DNA of 20,442 bases, from positions 1-20,442 of the forward strand of contig DBMO01000073.1 in the NCBI GenBank assembly GCA_002298995.1, written 5' to 3'. This document shows, in pieces, positions 1 to 6,310 of this stretch. Position 1 is the stretch's first letter. Every line of letters starts with the position of its first letter. The notes under the pieces are model-generated. The model searched no databases. It was not told the origin of the DNA and saw only the letters and a program-made list of their open reading frames with translations. The stretch is from Desulfarculales bacterium UBA696 (GTDB lineage Bacteria; Desulfobacterota; Syntrophobacteria; Syntrophobacterales; Syntrophobacteraceae). Position numbers and translations under genes: made by a program.

Positions 1-105
1 TTGAATAACAGTATCTACGTGCTATTCCCCAATTCTAAGCCCGAAAAAACGATTGACCCCGGAATCCTTTTAGGAATATTACGGCTAAGTAGTGATTATG
101 AGTAG
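1..105 (+). CDS. Possible 3' end of an upstream gene (partial)
   Basis: Frame 1 is open from the first base to a TAG at 103-105 and encodes 34 residues with a mixed, protein-like composition (it contains YVLFPNSKPEKTIDPGILLG). No start with a ribosome site is visible, and the frame runs off the left edge, so it could be the C-terminus of a gene beginning outside the window. It could equally be chance: 34 codons without a stop is not unusual. I do not recognise the sequence. A hairpin follows at 109-140, which fits a gene end here. Confidence 0.25.
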   Translation: MNNSIYVLFPNSKPEKTIDPGILLGILRLSSDYE

Positions 106-108
106 AAG

Positions 109-140
109 AAAATAGGGCGGGACAACTTGCCCTCTATTTT
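109..140. terminator. Bulged hairpin, possible bidirectional terminator
   Basis: AAAATA (109-114) pairs with TATTTT (135-140). After a two-base bulge (TC, 133-134), GGGC (115-118) pairs with GCCC (129-132), leaving a 10-base loop. The stem ends in A-rich/T-rich arms, as in bidirectional terminators, and sits just after the frame ending at 105 and before the gene at 203. Seen in sequence only; function is inferred. Confidence 0.35.
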
Positions 141-202
141 GACAGATAGGTAATTCGTGTGGCGCGGCAATGCCGATTGGTTTGCTCTTCGGAGGATGTC
201 GA

Positions 203-856
203 ATGAAATACGGTGTTCTCGCCGGGAACAAGGCTATAAACGAAACGATTTACCGTTGCTTCGACGTAATCAGACAAGCCGATGTGCCTAAATTCTTAAA
301 GAAATTCAAGACCATTAACCATGATGCCCCTCAAGTAATGCACACCTTTCGCGAACTGGTTGCCGGTGCTTTCCTCTGTTTGAATGGTCTAAATGCCAAG
401 CACGATTACGAAGTTGATGGGAAAACCCCCGATTGGGTGATTTTAGACGAACAGGGAAATCTCATTGCAATCGTCGAACTGATTAATTTCCATCTCGACA
501 GGGTGACCGAGAAAACAGTAGACGATAAAATGGCTTCAGGACAAACCGCCTGGGCTTGGATCGACAATACTTCACGACTTTATCAAAGTATTTGGAAAAA
601 ATCTGATACTTACGAAAAAATAGCCATCAAGAATGAACTGCCTTATGTGGTTGCTGTCTTTGGGGAATTTACGGCTGGTGTCGATCTTGACGAAGTTCAC
701 GAAGTCCTTTTTGAAGAACACGGTGGATTGTTCAGTTATTGTCCGGCCCTAAGTGGCGTTCTCTTTTTCGAGGAATCTGGTGGTAAGTACATATTCAAGT
801 ACATTAAAAATCCTAGTGCCTCACGAGAAATAGAACTCCCAATCGGGGTTTTCTGA
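203..856 (+). CDS. Hypothetical protein, PD-(D/E)xK nuclease-like
   Basis: A 217-residue soluble protein. The start at 203 is preferred over an upstream in-frame ATG at 170 because GGAGG (191-195) lies 7 bases before it. Residues 70-95 read as a beta-hairpin with TPDW (D77) and then AIVELINF (E92), preceded by a helix carrying E51. This arrangement of an acidic helix, PD and then E in a second strand is typical of PD-(D/E)xK-fold proteins. The usual Lys of ExK is not present (E-L-I), so catalysis is uncertain; K132/K133 or K139 in the following helix could substitute. A long strand (PYVVAVFGEF, about 148-157) and an aromatic C-terminal sheet (SGVLFF, KYIFKYIKNP) follow. The gene is first in a same-strand AT-rich trio with the genes at 950 and 1619. 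Nuclease fold is an inference from pattern; no function is assigned. Confidence 0.6.
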   Translation: MKYGVLAGNKAINETIYRCFDVIRQADVPKFLKKFKTINHDAPQVMHTFRELVAGAFLCLNGLNAKHDYEVDGKTPDWVILDEQGNLIAIVELINFHLDRVTEKTVDDKMASGQTAWAWIDNTSRLYQSIWKKSDTYEKIAIKNELPYVVAVFGEFTAGVDLDEVHEVLFEEHGGLFSYCPALSGVLFFEESGGKYIFKYIKNPSASREIELPIGVF

Positions 857-949
857 AGGAGCCGCCAAAATGCCGTTGGTCATACAGAATTCAGAGTTAT
901 CGCGGGTAGTCAGGATCTTTTTCATCTAAAATGAATAGAGAAAACCATT

Positions 950-1591
950 ATGCCTTTGCATGATATCTTACATAATGAACTTGCAAAAGATTACGGGGAA
1001 TTTCCTGTATTTGGCTCGCTTATATACTCTGATCAAGATAACAATGGACATTTAGAAGCGGTTTTGAACATACCTACATACTTCAATAGATTGGACATTG
1101 TGACAGGGCCACGATGGAAGGTGTACATTATTAAGTTAAGATCAAGTGTATCAACCGCTTCAGCACATATCTGCAACGATGGATTTGGACTAATAACATC
1201 TTTAGACCCATATCTACTTGCTCAACCTGATCCGTTTCAAAATGAGTGGCTTATGCAGTGGTTTGGAATTCGCAACCACGGCGACTTGCCGTGTTTAGTT
1301 GTATTTACTGTCGATCAGGAGAATGGCGAACTATTATCGGTTAAGCAAGCAATTACTGGGGATACTCTAGAATCTACATTCAACTGTTTGATCGCATATA
1401 TGAAAGACATCTGCCAAGTTATGAGCCACATTCAAATCGAGTATTTAGGAAACAGGCGAGAAATTTACACCTTAATTAAGAACTACTTAGCAAACAAGAA
1501 TCAAGTTGATGTTATAAAGCGCCTTATTCCCATCAAAAATGTTTTTGAGCTTGTGAAATTCTTTACCAAGGCATTTGGTATTACAGTATAG
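950..1591 (+). CDS. Hypothetical protein of the AT-rich island
   Basis: A 213-residue protein that I do not recognise. It has no signal peptide or membrane segment. The first ~130 residues look alpha/beta, with a hydrophobic strand PCLVVFTVD near residue 115-123 after an aromatic stretch (EWLMQWFGIRNHGD). The last ~70 residues are helical and basic (RREIYTLIKNYLANKNQVDVIKRLIPIKNVFELVKFF). The ribosome site is weak: only TAGAG about 9 bases upstream of the ATG. The stop is 27 bases before the next gene at 1619, so the two are probably co-transcribed; the gap to the preceding gene is 93 bases. Base composition matches the neighbours in the island and differs from the core genes beyond 5050. Confidence 0.7.
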   Translation: MPLHDILHNELAKDYGEFPVFGSLIYSDQDNNGHLEAVLNIPTYFNRLDIVTGPRWKVYIIKLRSSVSTASAHICNDGFGLITSLDPYLLAQPDPFQNEWLMQWFGIRNHGDLPCLVVFTVDQENGELLSVKQAITGDTLESTFNCLIAYMKDICQVMSHIQIEYLGNRREIYTLIKNYLANKNQVDVIKRLIPIKNVFELVKFFTKAFGITV

Positions 1592-1604
1592 ATCATCCAA
1601 GTAT

Positions 1605-1610
1605 AAGGGG
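1605..1610 (+). promoter_or_regulatory. Ribosome binding site fixing the start at 1619
   Basis: AAGGGG lies 8 bases upstream of the ATG at 1619, in the 27-base gap after the preceding stop codon. It supports this start for the 517-residue protein. Confidence 0.5.
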
Positions 1611-1618
1611 CTTATCGC

Positions 1619-3172
1619 ATGTCCTTCAATAGTCAACTTGCACAAACTATGGCTGGTATTTACCGTAACTCAGATACCTTTAACTTATATCCTCAAGCAA
1701 GTGTTCCAGATTGGCAGGTTCTTTATGCACATGAGTTTATGCATGCAGCCTTGGCACTCTCTACTTCCACTGGATTCGTTCACCATTTGTTTGCTTTTCT
1801 AAGTGCAGCAGGTGACGATGGACTTCGCCCATATTGGGAAAAGGTGTATAGTGCTTCTATTCAGATTTCCACTGAAACCCATGAATCTACAGCCACCTTT
1901 TGGAGTTTATGTGATGTTGCAGCTGCAAATGGGCTGGAAAAGACCTTTAAAGACTACGGTCTGCCACTTGAGTACCAGAAATGGTACAAGAAGCTCGACC
2001 TCGTTATACCATACAACCTTCCGATGCATCTGCGCAAACTTATAGCCAGGGCCATTGGTTCTTATGCCCTTGACGATCCATTAACTCTCATTAAATCAGC
2101 AACATGGGATGAACTTCTTGACTTCAATAAATGCATGAGCTTCGTTCCTACTGTTGATGCTCGGTTCGACAAATTGATTCAACTGCTATCTGCTAAAGAC
2201 TACACATTCTGGTCAGATAGGCTTCCAGCAACTGCTTATGATGAGATAGTTATACATGGAGAAGAATCAATTAGAGAGTTTATGGCTAGACGTCGAGAGG
2301 AATCTCATATTGTCTTCAGCTCTGTCCTAAATATCCTTTGGGAAGAATTCGAGGGCGAAGTCCAAGTGCTCAGATCGAGTACTAGAGTTTTAAGTTTGCT
2401 TTCCGACGATATTACCTCTCATTTGAGGAAAATCTTCTCGGAAAAAGGAGATGAGAGCCTTAACGCATTCAGCAGAGTTTACGAAGACTTACCAGGCCCA
2501 GATCACCTCCACTTTGACTGTGCCGTTCTTAGACCGAACAAACTTTTGAGTGGCCTAATACGCATAGACATTATTGAAAGGTTACCCAGTCCACCAAGTG
2601 TCGTCAGCATTACCAGAGCTACTGAGGATTGTTATTTGAGCAAGAATCTCATACTTAAAGGTGACGAATACTATACGCGCTACTTCTTTGTGTCCGGTCA
2701 ATCCATGGCGCCATTTACCTTTTATTCTATAACTAGGGAGTTTCCCGTTCAAGTTTGGAAGTTTGTTAATGCTATTATTATTGTCCACTGCTTTCATACC
2801 GAGGCTCATAAAATACTGGAGGATATCAACAGGAGTGTCGATGTCCCAATATTTCTGTATCTTGACAGGATGACTAAACGATTGTTTGAGTCAATCATTG
2901 ATGACTCGCAGAATTGGCAATTTGGTTTAATAGGGTGGTCACATTGTCCTGGAATTTATTCATTATGGCTTCGTAACGCGCTTTTGAATTGCATTTGGAT
3001 GGCAGATATTTCCACCATTCAGGCTGAAATTTTCGATGAAGATGCCCGGCGAGCTGGAATGGCGAGGCTTGATTCGAAAGATCCTTTTTTTCAGCGGTGT
3101 CTGTCTTCCATTAGCGCTGTTTTTGATTTCATCGGGTGTTCCGAAGGCGTACCCATCAGACCGAAGACGTAA
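1619..3172 (+). CDS. Large uncharacterised protein with HExxH motif
   Basis: A 517-residue protein with no signal peptide and no clear membrane segment. Residues 34-47 read VLYAHEFMHAALAL, a full HExxH zinc-binding motif (H38, E39, H42) flanked by uncharged residues as in gluzincin-type metallopeptidases. About 45 residues on, THESTATFWSL (86-96) carries E86/H88/E89 in a helix resembling the E-x-x-A third-ligand helix of such enzymes; E89 is the best candidate. The rest is unrecognised: mixed alpha/beta with a hydrophobic stretch VNAIIIVHCFH near 385. The motif is seen directly. Zinc binding and proteolysis are inferences, since HExxH also occurs by chance. It follows the 213-residue gene by 27 bases and is the last gene of the AT-rich trio. 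Confidence 0.75.
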   Translation: MSFNSQLAQTMAGIYRNSDTFNLYPQASVPDWQVLYAHEFMHAALALSTSTGFVHHLFAFLSAAGDDGLRPYWEKVYSASIQISTETHESTATFWSLCDVAAANGLEKTFKDYGLPLEYQKWYKKLDLVIPYNLPMHLRKLIARAIGSYALDDPLTLIKSATWDELLDFNKCMSFVPTVDARFDKLIQLLSAKDYTFWSDRLPATAYDEIVIHGEESIREFMARRREESHIVFSSVLNILWEEFEGEVQVLRSSTRVLSLLSDDITSHLRKIFSEKGDESLNAFSRVYEDLPGPDHLHFDCAVLRPNKLLSGLIRIDIIERLPSPPSVVSITRATEDCYLSKNLILKGDEYYTRYFFVSGQSMAPFTFYSITREFPVQVWKFVNAIIIVHCFHTEAHKILEDINRSVDVPIFLYLDRMTKRLFESIIDDSQNWQFGLIGWSHCPGIYSLWLRNALLNCIWMADISTIQAEIFDEDARRAGMARLDSKDPFFQRCLSSISAVFDFIGCSEGVPIRPKT

Positions 3173-3722
3173 GATCCGCTGTTCAATAATTATCCTATTT
3201 TAAACCTCCGCATACCGGTCGGCGTGTGGGGATGTTCGTCGAGCATTTCTATTGAATAGTAGCTGAACCAAGCTTTCCTTCACTCGGAACTCCCAATCAA
3301 TCTATTTTAATTTTTTATGTAATCGATCATTAAATCCACACACTCTTCCTAAACGGAACCGCTTTAGAAATTCCTTTCATGTACCTAAATTAGTTTGGGT
3401 GTGTTTATATCATCCACCAATATTCTGCTTTGCCCATGACATAATGGATGTTATACGCGCACAGGGTCGGGCCGAGATAACAGGTTAAAATGGCTTGAAA
3501 TGTTGCTCAAATCGTGGCTTATATGAGCCTTAGAAGTTCATTTTTGACATTGAAAGTAAACGTCTAAGAGATGCGAGTTAGCCATGCCAAGAGCAAAACG
3601 CGGGTGGCCCGGAGACTCTGTATCGGGGGCCGCTAGGACAAGAGGTTTCGGAAAGCACTATCGGTCAACTCGGCCTCACGCTTGCCTTTGGACGGGAATT
3701 TAAGGAATCCGAGGTCAAAATA
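3173..3722. other. Long AT-rich gene-poor stretch
   Basis: No convincing gene on either strand between the 517-residue gene and the left direct repeat. Only short frames occur, for example a 39-codon ATG frame at 3583-3702. A separate frame is open from about 3612 through the repeat and reads LGLTLAFGREFKESEVKITGN before entering it. This looks protein-like and may be a remnant of a decayed gene, but it has no start or ribosome site that I can support. Seen directly; the decay interpretation is inference. Confidence 0.5.
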
Positions 3723-3836
3723 ACGGGTAACACAGGCAAAGTCTTTTGGTTGCATGTGCCGGCGGCAAGAGGGAGTTTAATTGGCAGTACAATCCGATTC
3801 ATCCTGTCCCACAGGCAAGAGGCTGCCTGTGCCACC
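3723..3836. repeat. Direct repeat, left copy (about 114 bp)
   Basis: Matches 4445-4557 with five substitutions and one single-base indel by hand alignment. It contains CACAGGCAA (3731-3739) facing TTGCATGTG (3750-3758), a stem with one mismatch, and CACAGGCA (3810-3817) facing TGCCTGTG (3824-3831), a perfect 8-bp stem with a 6-base loop. The unit runs through the apparent TTG start at 3781 of the following gene. Structure resembles REP/BIME-like or small non-autonomous elements; no transposase is present. Confidence 0.85.
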
Positions 3837-3853
3837 GCCAATCCGCGATAAGC

Positions 3854-3860
3854 AAGGAGG
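3854..3860 (+). promoter_or_regulatory. Strong ribosome site before TTG at 3865
   Basis: AAGGAGG ends four bases before the TTG at 3865. It lies outside the direct repeat and selects 3865 rather than the repeat-borne TTG at 3781 as the start of the membrane protein. Confidence 0.6.
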
Positions 3861-3864
3861 CAAG

Positions 3865-4416
3865 TTGAAGAACATAAACCTGCTGAGTCTGATGCTGTCG
3901 GTTGTGGTGACCGGCATACTCTGTTATTTTGTTCTCAAGCCAACGACGTCGTGTTACGAGATTCAGCTAATTACCGATAGCCAAAAAGATGTGACATTCT
4001 CTGCAAAGAACTGGGTAGCCTCACCAGACAGTGATGGTATCGTGAATTTCTTTATGATGGGTACCCTAAATACACCTGGTGTAAAACAATGCAAGCTAGA
4101 AATCAGTCCGAGTGAAGAAGGCAAGTGGTACCCTCAGACAGGCGGTTATCCGGTGATTGACAATATGTTCATAGGAAAGGCTCAACTGGGCTCAAAGCAG
4201 TACCCCATGACAAAAGACCAGCATTATGGTTTCCGAATAAGTCAGGACAATGGGAGATTACTGTCGCAGGGCGTTATCAGTGCCAAGGCTCATCAGGTGT
4301 ACGGAACGAGTTCGCTGCTATTGATATTGGTTTCAGCGCTTGCTTCGGTTTTGCAGGTGATATTTATAGGTCTTTCGGCAATACATGAAAGAACAAAAAG
4401 CCGCATGATAACTTGA
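3865..4416 (+). CDS. Small membrane protein between direct repeats
   Basis: Translated from TTG at 3865 this gives 183 residues: a short basic start (MKNIN), a membrane segment (LLSLMLSVVVTGILCYFVL), about 120 soluble residues (STVSF-type beta-rich character, with two Cys, in CYEIQLI and KQCKLEI) and a second membrane segment near the C-terminus (SLLLILVSALASVLQVIFIGL) with a basic tail (HERTKSRM). The central domain would be periplasmic. The frame is open back to TTG 3781, but those extra residues come from the direct repeat and would hide the N-terminal anchor, so the shorter start is preferred. Family not recognised. A GAGCCG/CGGCTC hairpin (4419-4444) follows the stop and abuts the second repeat. 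Confidence 0.6.
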   Translation: MKNINLLSLMLSVVVTGILCYFVLKPTTSCYEIQLITDSQKDVTFSAKNWVASPDSDGIVNFFMMGTLNTPGVKQCKLEISPSEEGKWYPQTGGYPVIDNMFIGKAQLGSKQYPMTKDQHYGFRISQDNGRLLSQGVISAKAHQVYGTSSLLLILVSALASVLQVIFIGLSAIHERTKSRMIT

Positions 4417-4418
4417 TG

Positions 4419-4444
4419 GAGCCGACTCCTCTCCGTCGCGGCTC
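4419..4444 (+). terminator. Hairpin after membrane protein gene
   Basis: GAGCCG (4419-4424) pairs with CGGCTC (4439-4444), with a further inner GAC/GTC pairing. It starts three bases after the TGA and ends exactly where the right direct repeat begins. No U-tract follows, so intrinsic termination is uncertain. Confidence 0.3.
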
Positions 4445-4557
4445 ACGGGTAACACAGGCAAAGTCTTTTGGTTGCCTGTGCAGGCGGCAAGAGGGAGTTT
4501 AATTGGCAGTACAATCCGGTTCCTCTTGTCCCACAGGCAGAGGCTGCCTGTGCCACC
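4445..4557. repeat. Direct repeat, right copy (about 113 bp)
   Basis: Second copy of the unit at 3723-3836. Here both palindromes are perfect: CACAGGCAA (4453-4461) with TTGCCTGTG (4472-4480), and CACAGGCAG (4532-4540) with CTGCCTGTG (4544-4552). The better-kept palindromes suggest this copy is closer to the ancestral form. Confidence 0.85.
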
Positions 4558-5053
4558 CGCGCATGGCCAAACGTCCGGCATGCAATCCTGCCTGCATCGA
4601 CTTGCTGGTGAATCAGTGTGTTTTTGAAAATGATAACGTTCTATTATGAAACAACCCTCATTGTTTATTAGTTTGCACAACCAATGATGCACAAACCATA
4701 GAACACCCCCACTAACCAGCTCGATAAGCATCAAGATGTATTGCAAAGCTGTAACGATCTTATTTGAATCATCGCGCTGACCAGCCGGAATTATTCGATT
4801 TAATAGCGGTTCACATTCAAAATGGTTTCAAGACTTACTCGAACTGACTCTCCCCGCCGCTTTACTGGCCGGCCGTTATAATTTGGTGTTGAATGAAAGT
4901 GAAAAAAAGTATAAATTCTTATACGGTTTCATGTGCACGCTGATTTTGGTTACTGGTTCCGGTCATATATATAAGATACTGATACGGTTGGAAATATTGT
5001 TCGAGCTGCTTTCGAGATCGGGTTCGCGCCCGCCGAGCCACACGGGTTTTTCC
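4558..5053. other. AT-rich junction upstream of the histidine kinase
   Basis: About 500 bases with no supported gene of their own. A perfect TATAAT hexamer lies at 4877-4882, but no matching -35 element is visible 16-18 bases upstream. Composition shifts from AT-rich to GC-rich at about 4990-5050. The kinase frame is open back to a TTG at 4883, so part of this stretch could be coding (see the kinase entry). Confidence 0.4.
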
Positions 5054-6310
5054 ATGCAGAACCAGCTTAAGACCGAAGACCTCTACGAAGTCTTTTGCGA
5101 CCTGACGACACTGGTGCATTCTACCACCGACGTCGGAGAGGTGCTGGACCTGGTTGCCTGGAAACTTACCGAGATCCTCGGGGCCAAGGGGACCATAATC
5201 AGGGTGCTCAACCTGGAAAAGGACCAGCTCGAACTGGGGGCCGCATACGGGTTGAGCGAGGATTATCTCAGCAAGGGGCCGGTTTGCAGCACCGAACTTA
5301 TCGCCAAGGCCTATGAGCGCAACCAGGCTCACATCATACGGGACATCTGGCACGACCCGTTCCTGCAATACCCCCAGGAGGCATGGGAAGAGGGCATATC
5401 CATGGTGCTGGACCTTCCCATTACTCTGCGGAAAAACCTCGTCGGGCTGATCCGCGCCTTTTTCACCTCGGAGAGGGAATTTTCCCAAAGCGACCTGGAC
5501 TTTCTCAGCACCGTCTCGCGGCAGTGCGCCTGGGCAATCGAGAGGGCGCACGCTTTCGCGGAGCAGAAAAGCCGCTACGACCAGTTGATCATCCAGAACG
5601 AAAAGCTCTCGGCGCTCGGCACAATGGCTGCCGGAATAGCGCACGAGATCAATAATCCCCTGTTCGCAATCCTCCTCTACAGCTCGACTCTCAGGAAAAA
5701 GGTTTCCGAAGAGGAAGGGCCTTTCAAGGAAGGTCTGGACATCATCATAAATGAGACGATCCGCTGCAAGGGCATCATACAGGACCTGCTGTCGTTTTCA
5801 CGGGAGAGGGAGCCCAAGAAGGTCCCGACAAGCCTTAACCCGATAATAGAAAAAGTGCTGGACCTGCTCCAAAATTCCTTCGATACCCAGGGTATAGCCG
5901 TAATAAAGGACCTGCGTCCCGATATCCCCGACTGCCCGATGGACGCGAACCAGATACAACAGGTTTTTTTGAATCTGCTTCTCAACGCCCTCGACGCGGT
6001 GCGGGAAAACGGCACCATAATCATCCGCAGCTACCTCGATACCCTTAACAAGTGCATCGTGGGCGAGATCGAAGATTCCGGGTGCGGCATTCCAGAGGAA
6101 GTCCTGCCAAAGATATTCGATCCATTCTACTCGACCAAGTCAAAGGGAACCGGCCTGGGCCTGGCGGTCTCCCATGGCATCATCCAGAATCACGGCGGAG
6201 AGCTGAAGGTGTTCAGCAAAATGGGTGAGGGGGCGCGATTTGTAGTTGAAATCCCCCTTTGCAGCAAGGGATTGCTCCTTTCGAAAGGGCGCTCGCATGC
6301 AGCCGCGTAA
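5054..6310 (+). CDS. GAF-domain sensor histidine kinase
   Basis: A 418-residue kinase when started at ATG 5054. A GAF-like sensor occupies about residues 10-165. HisKA follows with AAGIAHEINNPL (phospho-acceptor H196), then the HATPase_c boxes: N box NLLLNALDAV (about 306-315), G1 DSGCGIP (340-346), F box IFDPFYSTK, G2 GTGLGLA (364-370). It has no membrane segment from this start, so it should be a cytoplasmic NtrB-like kinase phosphorylating the overlapping sigma-54 regulator. The frame is open upstream to TTG 4883 and ATG 4931. That ~57-residue extension is AT-rich and hydrophobic (FMCTLILVTG), and the TATAAT at 4877 argues against 4883. The ribosome site at 5054 is poor, so the start is uncertain; the domain calls are not. 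Confidence 0.92.
   Translation: MQNQLKTEDLYEVFCDLTTLVHSTTDVGEVLDLVAWKLTEILGAKGTIIRVLNLEKDQLELGAAYGLSEDYLSKGPVCSTELIAKAYERNQAHIIRDIWHDPFLQYPQEAWEEGISMVLDLPITLRKNLVGLIRAFFTSEREFSQSDLDFLSTVSRQCAWAIERAHAFAEQKSRYDQLIIQNEKLSALGTMAAGIAHEINNPLFAILLYSSTLRKKVSEEEGPFKEGLDIIINETIRCKGIIQDLLSFSREREPKKVPTSLNPIIEKVLDLLQNSFDTQGIAVIKDLRPDIPDCPMDANQIQQVFLNLLLNALDAVRENGTIIIRSYLDTLNKCIVGEIEDSGCGIPEEVLPKIFDPFYSTKSKGTGLGLAVSHGIIQNHGGELKVFSKMGEGARFVVEIPLCSKGLLLSKGRSHAAA

Noticed and set aside
3583..3702. 39-codon ATG frame in the gene-poor stretch
   Set aside because: No ribosome site and Arg-rich, chance-like composition.
4445..4557. CRISPR-like array from repeated CACAGGCA palindromes
   Set aside because: Only two long units 600 bases apart with a gene between them; no regular short repeats and spacers, and no cas genes.
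4919..5644. 241-codon open frame on the minus strand
   Set aside because: It lies antisense to the GAF part of the histidine kinase, whose domains are clear, and has no recognisable motifs.
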